The notes under the pieces are model-generated. The model did not search any database. It was not told where the DNA came from and worked only from the letters and a program-made list of their open reading frames with translations. From NCBI GenBank assembly GCA_047974405.1, contig JBKECI010000032.1, forward strand, positions 1-11,527: a stretch of DNA of 11,527 nt. Direction: 5' to 3'. This document shows, one piece after another, positions 1 to 6,764 of this stretch; the first letter of the stretch is position 1, and the number at the start of each line of letters is the position of its first letter. The translations under genes were made by a program, and so were the position numbers. The stretch is from UPXZ01 sp047974405 (GTDB lineage Bacteria; Bacteroidota; Bacteroidia; Bacteroidales; Paludibacteraceae).

Positions 1-183
1 ACGGCATTTATTGTTCGTTTGTTTATCGACCTCAATATTTTGGAAAACAATAAATGGATGTATCTGATTCATTTGACGGTACTTGCACAGTGGGCTTTGA
101 TTATTGTGCCATTTGGCAAATGGACACACTTTCTGTACCGTTCGTTTGCCATGTACTTTGCAAGGCTGAAAGAGACGATATAG
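1..183 (+). CDS. C-terminal fragment of a cytochrome b-like membrane subunit (NarI/DsrM/TcuB-like)
   Basis: Frame 1 is open from the left edge to a TAG at 181-183, giving 60 residues; the start lies outside the window. The fragment has one hydrophobic stretch (about residues 18-37) that runs into a PFGKWTHFLYR motif and a basic amphipathic tail. The pattern P-[FY]-[GS]-K-x-x-H-x-x-YR near the C-terminus is typical of membrane cytochrome b subunits of the nitrate reductase gamma / DsrM / TcuB type, where the His is a haem b ligand. Such subunits pass electrons between quinone and a soluble iron-sulfur partner. I recognise the motif only from family memory, and 60 residues are too few to choose between subfamilies. 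The partner genes would lie to the left, outside the window. Confidence 0.45.
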   Translation, partial: TAFIVRLFIDLNILENNKWMYLIHLTVLAQWALIIVPFGKWTHFLYRSFAMYFARLKETI

Positions 184-216
184 CAATTAAAATAGTTGTG
201 GAGATATTTTGGTCGC

Positions 217-265
217 ATGATTAAAATAATTATTAAACACACAGGGTAATGATTGTTTTAATCAT
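217..265 (+). other. 49-nt stem-loop with 19-bp stem (possible 3'-end structure or terminator)
   Basis: Bases 217-235 pair without mismatch or bulge with 247-265, leaving an 11-nt loop at 236-246 (AACACACAGGG). Seventeen pairs are Watson-Crick. Two are T-G (227 with 255, and 231 with 251), which pair as U-G in RNA read from the + strand but would be A-C mismatches in RNA from the other strand. This asymmetry favours a structure in the transcript of the upstream + strand gene, whose stop codon lies 33 nt before the stem. There is no U-run after the stem, so it is not a textbook intrinsic terminator. It may protect the 3' end or act as an atypical terminator. Confidence 0.6.
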
Positions 266-473
266 CAAAGATGTTCCATCTGGCAAATAAAAAATAGATG
301 ATAGACAGGTAGAAAAAAAACTCTGTTTTGCAACTGTTCAATATTGTACTCAGATGTGGGATATGTTGTTGTGCTACACAGCAAATAATATGCGACAATA
401 GAGTCAAAAATTAGATTTTGAAATATTTTTAATGTTACTTTCTCAAAAATGGATAAGAATCAAAATTAAAACT

Positions 474-481
474 TACTTTTG
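474..481 (+). promoter_or_regulatory. Candidate Bacteroidetes -7 element (TACTTTTG) for the deacetylase gene
   Basis: TACTTTTG fits the TAnnTTTG -7 consensus of the Bacteroidetes primary sigma factor and is the same octamer found in front of rfbA. It lies 35 bp before the ATG at 517, giving a leader of about 30 nt. No TTTG is present at the expected distance upstream (about 447-455 reads AATGGATAA), so the -33 half is poor and the call is tentative. Confidence 0.4.
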
Positions 482-516
482 CAAAGTTTTAAAAATGCAC
501 CTATATTCTGTTCGGT

Positions 517-1359
517 ATGAATACAAAACTATTTACTTTGATGCTGATTGTCGCTTTGCTGTCGGGGTGCGAAAAATCAGCAAAAAAACATTTTGAGAAA
601 CAAGGTAAGAATAACGAAAATGGTAAGAATATCCAACTTACAAAAGTCGAAGAAAAACATAAAAACGATACCGTTGCCATTTTTGCGAAGGCACAAGTGC
701 CTGTTCTCTGTTATCACCGAATAGAAAATGGGAGGAACGACGAATATACCGTAAGCCCCGGTGCGTTTGAAGCTCAAATGAAAATTTTGTCCGATAGCGG
801 TTTTCACTCCATCTCCCCCGATCAACTTTACAATTACTTGGTTTATAATGCTCCGTTGCCCGAAAAGCCGGTTGTGATTACCTTTGACGATTCGCGGGTA
901 GAGCATGCCACTATTGCGGCTCCCGTAATGGAAAAGTACGGATTTAAGGGCGTATTTTTTATTATGACCATCACTTACGACAAAAAGAACTATATGAGCA
1001 AAGAGCAAATAGCATCGTTGGCGGCAGCAAATCATACGGTAGGATTGCACAGTTGGGACCATAAAATGGTAACTAAATATAAAACCCAAGAAGACTGGAA
1101 TACGGAAATAGCAGAGCCTCAAAAAAAATTGGAACAAATAACCGGTAAAAAAGTAGAATACTTTGCTTATCCTTACGGTATTTGCAATCATGAGGCATCT
1201 GTACAACTCAATAGCTATTTTAAACTCTCCTTTATACTTTCAACCAAAAGAGATAAGTCCGAGCCACTACAAACTGTACGCCGGATGATTGTACCCTCAG
1301 GTTGGTCACCTTCGTCCATGTTGAAAGCGATGAGAAAAACCTTTGGCAAAGCTATTTGA
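517..1359 (+). CDS. Lipoprotein polysaccharide deacetylase (NodB domain, carbohydrate esterase 4)
   Basis: This 280-residue protein should remove acetyl groups from an N-acetylated or O-acetylated glycan at the cell envelope. Residues 1-18 form a lipoprotein signal (hydrophobic core, then LLSGC), so Cys18 is the expected lipid anchor. Residues 19-58 are a charged Lys/Asn/Glu-rich linker. The NodB domain runs from about 61 (VPVLCYHRI) to 260. Its first motif is TFDDS at 122-126 (D124 predicted base, D125 metal ligand), the second is HSWDH (H178 and H182 metal ligands), and the third is YPYG at 218-221. Two oddities are Ser in place of the usual Gly after the Asp pair, and no obvious C-terminal catalytic His motif after residue 225. 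The layout resembles PgaB/IcaB-like single-domain enzymes. The gene stands alone, and its neighbours do not reveal the substrate. Confidence 0.88.
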   Translation: MNTKLFTLMLIVALLSGCEKSAKKHFEKQGKNNENGKNIQLTKVEEKHKNDTVAIFAKAQVPVLCYHRIENGRNDEYTVSPGAFEAQMKILSDSGFHSISPDQLYNYLVYNAPLPEKPVVITFDDSRVEHATIAAPVMEKYGFKGVFFIMTITYDKKNYMSKEQIASLAAANHTVGLHSWDHKMVTKYKTQEDWNTEIAEPQKKLEQITGKKVEYFAYPYGICNHEASVQLNSYFKLSFILSTKRDKSEPLQTVRRMIVPSGWSPSSMLKAMRKTFGKAI

Positions 1360-1752
1360 CGATTTGTAATCTCTTAATGTACCATTAATATCTTTTGTAA
1401 AGTTATCTGCCATACGTATGTCTATTTTATAGTTTGAAAATAGGGAAAAATGAAAATCTAGCTTAGAATGGCTCTAAATACCACTTCCACTCAACCCTTT
1501 TGATATTCATATGATATTAAACAGTATTCTGATTGTGAGTAAGCTAAATTCATTTATTCAATAATTGAACAGTAAAACAGTAACCTTAATTAAAGAAAAA
1601 ATTCTCCAATCCGTTTTTTTTGTTCGGGTTAAATCCTTAAATTTGCACGAACTTTTACACATTACTTTATACACAAAAAACACTCTTATCCGATTCTAAA
1701 AACAAACAAATTTAAATTCTATATTTTAAAACTAAAAAAAACAGAAAAATCT
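1360..1752. other. Gene-free spacer before sdhC
   Basis: This 393-bp AT-rich spacer has no credible coding frame. It contains a tiny hairpin just after the deacetylase stop (TTAATG 1374-1379 with CATTAA 1383-1388, 3-nt loop), too weak and without a U-run to be called a terminator. It also has a 10-bp palindrome CATACGTATG at 1411-1420, a direct repeat of TGATATT around 1500-1517, and the likely sdh promoter around 1615-1645. The 5' leader of the sdh transcript would be about 100 nt and is A-rich, with no Shine-Dalgarno site before the ATG at 1753. Confidence 0.6.
1615..1652 (+). promoter_or_regulatory. Candidate promoter of the sdhCAB operon
   Basis: TAAATTTG at 1638-1645 matches the Bacteroidetes -7 consensus TAnnTTTG. 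Upstream there is a T-run (1614-1621) ending in TTTG at 1619-1622. That TTTG is only 15 bp from the -7 box, shorter than the usual 19-21; TTTT at 1615-1618 has the right spacing with a weaker match. A 5-bp inverted repeat, GTTCG (1622-1626) and CGAAC (1648-1652), brackets the -7 box and could be an operator or chance. The predicted start of transcription is near 1652. Confidence 0.45.
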
Positions 1753-2439
1753 ATGTGGTTAATTAATTCCTCCATCGGAAGAAAACTCATTATGAGTATT
1801 TCGGGAATTTTCCTGATTCTGTTTCTTACCTTTCACAGCTTAATGAATGTTGCTGTATTGTTTAGCGCAGAGGCATACAACAAAATATGTGAAATGTTGG
1901 GAGCAAACTGGTATGCCCTGATTGCTACCAAAGTGCTGGCTATCGGTTTTATAGTACACATTTTGTATGCCCTTTACTTGTATCATCTCAACCTGAAAGC
2001 TCGTGGCTCAGAACGTTATGCGCAAACAGCTCACCAGCAAGGGGTAAGCTGGGCTTCAAAAAATATGTTGATACTCGGCGCCGTTATTTTGGGCTTTTTA
2101 ATTTTGCACATGTTCAATTTCTGGGCAAAAATGCAATTGGTAGAACTCCAGTACGGACACGATTGGGAAGCTGCTGGCAAGCACAACCCGGGCGATGGCG
2201 CATTTTTTATTCAAACGCTATTTTCCAATCCCCTCTATTCGATACTTTACATCGTATGGTTGGTCGCACTTTGGTTACACCTGACACATGGTATTTGGAG
2301 CGCTTTGCAAACATTGGGATGGAATAATAAAATCTGGTTGAGCCGTTTGAAAATAATTGCAAACATATATGCTACTATCATTATCCTGTTGTTCATGTCA
2401 ATTCCGATTTATTTTTTACTCGGTTTTAAGGTTTTGTAA
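1753..2439 (+). CDS. sdhC: Succinate dehydrogenase/fumarate reductase cytochrome b subunit
   Basis: This 228-residue integral membrane subunit anchors the SdhAB dehydrogenase and exchanges electrons with menaquinone. Five hydrophobic helices are visible at about 12-35, 55-78, 103-125, 160-180 and 200-225, the layout of single-subunit, di-haem (type B) SQR/QFR enzymes. Candidate haem ligands are H28, H69, H119 and H176, one per helix in the first four helices, which fits the Bacillus SdhC and Wolinella FrdC pattern. The HLTHG motif (176-180) aligns with the HFANG-type motif around the fourth ligand of Bacillus SdhC. It is first in an sdhC-sdhA-sdhB operon, 38 bp before sdhA. Whether the complex runs mainly as succinate dehydrogenase or fumarate reductase cannot be read from this subunit. 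The ATG at 1753 leaves a normal short N-terminus before helix 1. Confidence 0.95.
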   Translation: MWLINSSIGRKLIMSISGIFLILFLTFHSLMNVAVLFSAEAYNKICEMLGANWYALIATKVLAIGFIVHILYALYLYHLNLKARGSERYAQTAHQQGVSWASKNMLILGAVILGFLILHMFNFWAKMQLVELQYGHDWEAAGKHNPGDGAFFIQTLFSNPLYSILYIVWLVALWLHLTHGIWSALQTLGWNNKIWLSRLKIIANIYATIIILLFMSIPIYFLLGFKVL

Positions 2440-2477
2440 TATTTCCTGTGGTATTTAACTGAAAAAATTAAAGAATT

Positions 2478-4460
2478 ATGGCAAAAAAAGAAGAATCTGC
2501 ACAAGTAGAAAAAATAATAACAAGAGAAGATGCCAAAATCCCCGAAGGAGTCTTGGCCGAAAAATGGAAAAACTACAAGAACCACCAAAAATTGGTCAAT
2601 CCGGCAAACAAGCGCCGTTTGGATATAATCGTAGTAGGAACAGGATTGGCAGGAGCATCTGCTGCCGCATCTCTAGCTGAACTCGGTTTTAACGTACTCA
2701 ATTTTTGTATTCAGGATTCACCTCGCCGCGCACACTCCATTGCGGCACAAGGCGGTATCAATGCAAACAAAAACTATCCAAACGACGGAGACTCCACATA
2801 CCGCCTGTTTTACGACACAATAAAGGGGGGAGACTATCGGGCACGCGAAGCAAACGTATATCGTTTGGCTGAAGTTTCGGGAGATATCATAGACCAGTGT
2901 GTGGCACAAGGAGTTCCTTTTGCACGCGAGTATGGCGGGCTGCTCGACAACCGCTCTTTCGGTGGCGCTTTAGTTTCCCGCACTTTTTATGCCAAAGGCC
3001 AAACAGGACAACAATTGTTGTTGGGAGCATACTCGGCGCTAAGCCGCCAAATAGGAAAAGGGAGCGTAAAGCTGTATGCACGTTACGAAATGTTGGATGT
3101 TGTAATCATAGAGGGTCGTGCAAGAGGAATTATAGCAAGAAATTTGGTAACAGGCAAAATAGAAAGATTTTTTGCACATGCCGTAGTCGTAGGAACAGGA
3201 GGCTATGGCAACACCTTCTTTCTTTCGACCAACGCTATGGCTTCCAACGGTTCCGCCGCTATGCAAATGTACCGTAAAGGAGCTTACTTTTCCAATCCCG
3301 CTTACGCCCAAATACACCCAACGTGTATTCCTGTTCACGGAGATTATCAATCCAAACTAACGTTGATGTCGGAATCTCTCCGTAACGATGGGCGCATTTG
3401 GGTACCGAAGAAAAAAGAAGATGCAGAAGCCGTACGTGCCGGTAAGTTAAAACCAACCGACATAAAAGAAGAAGACCGCGATTATTATTTGGAACGCCGA
3501 TACCCTGCTTTCGGAAATCTTGTACCTCGCGATGTGGCGTCACGTGCGGCAAAAGAGCGTTGCGATGCCGGCTATGGCGTAGGAAACACAGGTTTAGCTG
3601 TATATCTCGATTTTTCAGCCGCCATTCAACGGCTTGGAGAGAATGTAGTACGCGCGAGATACGGAAACCTATTCCAGATGTACGAAAAAATAGTTGATGA
3701 CAATCCCTACAAAACACCGATGATGATTTATCCGGCTATACACTACACAATGGGTGGGATTTGGGTCGATTACGAACTTCAAACATCAGTAAAAGGGCTA
3801 TTCTGCATCGGCGAAGCCAACTTTTCTGACCACGGCGCAAACCGTTTGGGAGCCTCTGCTTTGATGCAGGGGTTGGCTGACGGATATTTTGTGCTTCCTT
3901 ACACCATTCAAAATTATTTGGCAGATCAAATACAGGTTCCCCGTATGAGTACAGACTTACCCGAATTTGAGGAATCGGAAAAAGCTGTAAACGAACGCAT
4001 TCAAAAAATAATGTCTATTCAAGGTAAACGGTCGGTAGATTCTATCCACCGCGAATTAGGACTGGTAATGTGGGACTTTGTAGGTATGGGACGTACAGAG
4101 AAAAGTTTAAAAACCGCCTTGGAGAAAATTAAAGAAATCCGTAAAACTTTTTGGTCGGATGTATATGTGCCTGGCAAAACCGGTGGTCTGAATAACGAGC
4201 TCGAAAAAGCATTGCGGCTGGCAGATTTTATAGAAATAGGAGAATTAATGGCTTTGGATGCACTTGACCGCGAAGAATCTTGTGGCGGACATTTCAGAGA
4301 AGAATATCAAACTGAAGAGGGAGAAGCATTACGCAACGACGAAAAATACTCTTATGCCTCTTGCTGGAAGTACACGGGAGAAGAAAAGCAACCAGAGCTA
4401 ATCAAAGAGTTATTGGATTATGAATTTGTTGTGAGGCAACAGAGAAACTACAAGGCATAA
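2478..4460 (+). CDS. sdhA: Succinate dehydrogenase/fumarate reductase flavoprotein subunit
   Basis: This 660-residue catalytic subunit interconverts succinate and fumarate on the cytoplasmic face of the membrane. After a 47-residue N-terminal extension comes the FAD-binding Rossmann motif GTGLAGAS (54-61). H86, in the AHSIAAQGG segment, is the expected site of covalent FAD attachment. The active-site set is complete by comparison with E. coli SdhA: H280 (QIHPT), R351 (LVPRDVASRA, the proton-shuttling Arg), H422 (IHYTMGG) and R456 (GANRLGAS). The C-terminal helical domain runs from about 500. The length is above that of the E. coli enzyme (588) but usual for Bacteroidetes and Wolinella-type subunits. 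The sequence is very close to what I recall from Bacteroides, apart from a slightly longer, charged N-terminus. Antisense frames over this gene are shadows of its codon use. Confidence 0.98.
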   Translation: MAKKEESAQVEKIITREDAKIPEGVLAEKWKNYKNHQKLVNPANKRRLDIIVVGTGLAGASAAASLAELGFNVLNFCIQDSPRRAHSIAAQGGINANKNYPNDGDSTYRLFYDTIKGGDYRAREANVYRLAEVSGDIIDQCVAQGVPFAREYGGLLDNRSFGGALVSRTFYAKGQTGQQLLLGAYSALSRQIGKGSVKLYARYEMLDVVIIEGRARGIIARNLVTGKIERFFAHAVVVGTGGYGNTFFLSTNAMASNGSAAMQMYRKGAYFSNPAYAQIHPTCIPVHGDYQSKLTLMSESLRNDGRIWVPKKKEDAEAVRAGKLKPTDIKEEDRDYYLERRYPAFGNLVPRDVASRAAKERCDAGYGVGNTGLAVYLDFSAAIQRLGENVVRARYGNLFQMYEKIVDDNPYKTPMMIYPAIHYTMGGIWVDYELQTSVKGLFCIGEANFSDHGANRLGASALMQGLADGYFVLPYTIQNYLADQIQVPRMSTDLPEFEESEKAVNERIQKIMSIQGKRSVDSIHRELGLVMWDFVGMGRTEKSLKTALEKIKEIRKTFWSDVYVPGKTGGLNNELEKALRLADFIEIGELMALDALDREESCGGHFREEYQTEEGEALRNDEKYSYASCWKYTGEEKQPELIKELLDYEFVVRQQRNYKA

Positions 4461-4579
4461 CAGCCCCCTCCCGATCTCTTATTTTTGAAAAAGAGAGAAG
4501 TTTGGAGGAATAACATTAAAAGACTAACAATAAAATTAACTTCTAATTTCCCCACTTAGGGGATTTAAAGGGGCTTACA
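4461..4579 (+). other. sdhA-sdhB spacer with G/C clusters and inverted repeats
   Basis: This 119-bp spacer is unusually long for an sdh operon. AGCCCC at 4462-4467 is complementary to GGGGCT at 4570-4575, which ends 4 nt before the sdhB ATG. Inside is a small hairpin, TCCCC (4549-4553) with GGGGA (4559-4563), and an imperfect one around TCTCTT (4475-4480) and AAAAAGAGAGA. A GGAGG at 4504-4508 has no start codon behind it. TATTTTTG (4480-4487) matches a -7 box but lacks a -33 partner. The C-run/G-run pattern looks like an intergenic repeat unit or a regulatory leader that could fold over the sdhB start. Confidence 0.45.
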
Positions 4580-5335
4580 ATGGAAAAAAGTATAAATTTA
4601 ACGCTGAAAATTTGGCGTCAAGCCAGTTCGAAAGAAAAAGGATCTTTCGAGACCTATAAATTAGATCACGTTCCTACCGATGCTTCGTTTCTCGAAATGA
4701 TAGATATATTAAACGAAAAATTGGTAAGTGAGCGCAAAGAACCCATTGCATATGACCATGATTGTCGCGAAGGCATCTGTGGCATGTGCAGTATGTACAT
4801 CAACGGACATCCACATGGTCCTGATGGCGAAATTACCACCTGCCAGTTGCACATGCGCAACTTCAAAGATGGTGAAACCATCACTGTTGAGCCTTGGAGG
4901 TCGGCCGCGTTCCCCATTATCAAAGATTTGATGGTGGACAGGAGTGCTTACGATAAAATCATTCAGGCAGGCGGCTATGTTTCTGTAAACACAGGAGGCG
5001 TACCCGACGGAAACGCCATCCCCATTCCCAAGCCAAAAGCAGACGAGGCAATGGATGCTGCCTCCTGCATCGGATGTGGCGCTTGTGCAGCAGCTTGCAA
5101 AAACGCTTCTGCAATGCTATTTGTCGCCGCTAAAGTAAGTCAGTTGGCTTTGTTGCCGCAAGGTAAAATAGAAGCTACCCGTCGCGCAAAAGCAATGGTG
5201 GCTAAGATGGATGAACTCGGTTTTGGCAACTGTACAAATACGGGAGCTTGCGAAGCCGAATGCCCAAAAAATGTCTCTATTTCGCACATTGCACGTCTGA
5301 ATAGAGAATTTTTGTACGCAAAACTGAATGACTAA
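4580..5335 (+). CDS. sdhB: Succinate dehydrogenase/fumarate reductase iron-sulfur subunit
   Basis: This 251-residue subunit carries electrons between the SdhA flavin and the SdhC haems through three iron-sulfur clusters. The N-terminal ferredoxin domain has the [2Fe-2S] ligands C62, C67, C70 and C88. The C-terminal domain has C163-x2-C166-x2-C169-x3-C173 and, after a helical stretch, C218, C224 and C228 followed by Pro. This is the usual set for one [4Fe-4S] cluster (C163, C166, C169, C228) and one [3Fe-4S] cluster (C173, C218, C224). All expected cysteines are present and the length is normal. It is last in the operon and is followed about 50 bp later by a strong terminator. The ATG at 4580 is preceded by a G-run (4570-4573) that might serve as a weak ribosome binding site. 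Confidence 0.97.
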   Translation: MEKSINLTLKIWRQASSKEKGSFETYKLDHVPTDASFLEMIDILNEKLVSERKEPIAYDHDCREGICGMCSMYINGHPHGPDGEITTCQLHMRNFKDGETITVEPWRSAAFPIIKDLMVDRSAYDKIIQAGGYVSVNTGGVPDGNAIPIPKPKADEAMDAASCIGCGACAAACKNASAMLFVAAKVSQLALLPQGKIEATRRAKAMVAKMDELGFGNCTNTGACEAECPKNVSISHIARLNREFLYAKLND

Positions 5336-5385
5336 AAAATATCTTACTTGAAAAAAATACTTGGAAAGTAATAAAGCTTAGAAAG

Positions 5386-5420
5386 TCTGCCGTTGAAAAT
5401 TTTAGCACGGCAGATTTTTT
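5386..5420 (+). terminator. Intrinsic terminator of the sdhCAB operon
   Basis: TCTGCCGT (5386-5393) pairs with ACGGCAGA (5407-5414) as a perfect 8-bp GC-containing stem with a 13-nt loop, followed at once by six T residues (5415-5420). It lies 50 bp after the sdhB stop, in the convergent junction with the minus-strand gene ending at 5489. Read from the other strand the stem is not followed by a T-run, so it mainly serves the + strand. Confidence 0.88.
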
Positions 5421-5488
5421 GTGTATTATAAAAAATCATTGTGGAAAAATTTGAAACGAAACGGAAAAAGAAAGATTCAGAGACAAAA

Positions 5489-6727
5489 TTATCTTGACTT
5501 AGCCCATTCCATAACGTTTGACGGTGGACGTTTATTTGCCAATTCGTTTGCCATAAATTCCATATAAGGATAAACGTGTTTGAAAAATGATTTGTATCCT
5601 GCACAGAGGTAGTTCAATCCTGTTTTTCCTGTTGGGGTTTTGATGATTCTATTTTTGGGACATTCTCCATGACAAAACTTGACCACCTCACATTTAACAC
5701 ATTGTATGGGTAGCGTGTCTCTTTTATTGTCCCCAAAATGCAATTGTTTCTCTTGAAACATCATTTCAAATATGGTTTGATTCTTGACGTTTCCGATTTT
5801 AAATTCGGGAAAAACATAATGGTCGCAGGAATATACATCTCCGTTAAATTCCATAACTCCTGCATGTCCGCAAGTTTCCGCAAAAAGACATACGCCAGGT
5901 GAAACTCCAACCATATTGGCAAGAGTGGCGTCAAACAGCTGTACAAAGATTTTCCCAACATCATTTTTGACCCATTCGTCAAATAATCGGATATAAAACT
6001 CACCAAACTTAACCGGATCGACACTCCACGATACAAGTTTTGTCTCATCGTCATTATATTCGGGAGGCAGTAGGTTTAGTTTACTGTGGTAAGAGGTTGA
6101 TATCCTTTCTACTATAGGAGAGAATTGTAAAAACTGCCCTCCTATATTTTTGAAAAAACGATATATTTCGATAGGAAAATTTACATTATAATTGTTGATG
6201 ACTGATAAAATATTAAACTCTACACCGTATTTTTGCATCAGTTCAATACCTTGCATCACTTGCTTGAAAGTTGGCTGTCCTCTTTTATTTTTTCTGTAAT
6301 AGTCGTGGCAATGTTCTGGTCCATCAATGGATATTCCTATTAAAAAGCCGTTTTCTCTGAAAAATAGGCACCACTCTTTGTTAAGCAATGTGCCGTTGGT
6401 TTGGAGTGAATTGCTTATTTTTCGTCCCCTCCCATATTTTTTTTGAAAAAGTATTATTTTTCTAAAAAAAGCAATACCTCTCAAAAGAGGCTCTCCTCCA
6501 TGCCATACAAAGAGTACTTCGGGTACGGGCTGAGCTTGTATATAACTTTCGATATACTGCTCCAAAACCTCATCGCTCATTTGAAAATTGTGTCGATTCT
6601 CATAGAGTTTTTCTTTTTCCAAATAATAACAGTAGCTACAATTCAAATTGCACGTTGAACCTATCGGCTTTGCCATAACATAAGTTGGCAGAGAGAGAGG
6701 ATTGAATATAGCCGTTTTATTTGTCAT
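5489..6727 (-). CDS. Anaerobic sulfatase-maturating enzyme-type radical SAM/SPASM protein
   Basis: This 412-residue protein is of the class that oxidises an active-site Cys or Ser of sulfatases to formylglycine without oxygen. The radical SAM cluster motif is C26-x3-C30-x2-C33 within CNLNCSYCYYLEK, followed by WHGGEP (75-80), the SAM-contacting region. The SPASM domain holds C280, C286, C301, C343, C346, C352, C356 and C375, all the cysteines expected for two auxiliary [4Fe-4S] clusters. D302, in SCDHYV, matches the Asp proposed as general base in the Clostridium perfringens enzyme. The N-terminus strongly resembles Bacteroides ChuR/anSME. It lies 37 bp downstream of rfbD on the same strand and may be co-transcribed. 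No sulfatase gene is visible here. Another SPASM function is possible but less likely. Confidence 0.88.
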   Translation of the reverse strand: MTNKTAIFNPLSLPTYVMAKPIGSTCNLNCSYCYYLEKEKLYENRHNFQMSDEVLEQYIESYIQAQPVPEVLFVWHGGEPLLRGIAFFRKIILFQKKYGRGRKISNSLQTNGTLLNKEWCLFFRENGFLIGISIDGPEHCHDYYRKNKRGQPTFKQVMQGIELMQKYGVEFNILSVINNYNVNFPIEIYRFFKNIGGQFLQFSPIVERISTSYHSKLNLLPPEYNDDETKLVSWSVDPVKFGEFYIRLFDEWVKNDVGKIFVQLFDATLANMVGVSPGVCLFAETCGHAGVMEFNGDVYSCDHYVFPEFKIGNVKNQTIFEMMFQEKQLHFGDNKRDTLPIQCVKCEVVKFCHGECPKNRIIKTPTGKTGLNYLCAGYKSFFKHVYPYMEFMANELANKRPPSNVMEWAKSR

Positions 6728-6764
6728 TGCTGCAAAAAACTAATGTATTTTGAAGTCATTTTTT

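Larger units (their letters stand above)
184..516. other. Gene-free spacer between membrane protein and deacetylase
   Basis: This 333-bp AT-rich spacer has no credible reading frame on either strand. It holds a long perfect stem-loop at 217-265, directly after the upstream stop codon, and a Bacteroidetes-type -7 element at 474-481 in front of the deacetylase. The middle (about 270-470) shows only short A and T runs and weak 5-bp inverted repeats such as CATCT/AGATG (277-281 and 296-300), which I do not consider meaningful. I see no tRNA-like fold and no recognisable riboswitch. Confidence 0.6.

Noticed and set aside
577..1206. Long minus-strand reading frame opposite the deacetylase gene
   Set aside because: It lies wholly antisense to a gene with intact family motifs and shows no recognisable protein features; it is a shadow of codon use.
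1411..1420. Palindrome CATACGTATG as an operator
   Set aside because: A single 10-bp palindrome in AT-rich DNA, about 230 bp from the sdh promoter, with no second copy seen.
2718..3717. Several 60-150-codon frames on both strands inside sdhA
   Set aside because: All overlap the strongly conserved SdhA frame and have compositions typical of out-of-frame translation.
6728..6764. Promoter for the radical SAM gene in the rfbD gap
   Set aside because: The best match, TAGTTTTTTG, has the wrong spacing for TAnnTTTG, and there is no room for a -33 element outside rfbD.
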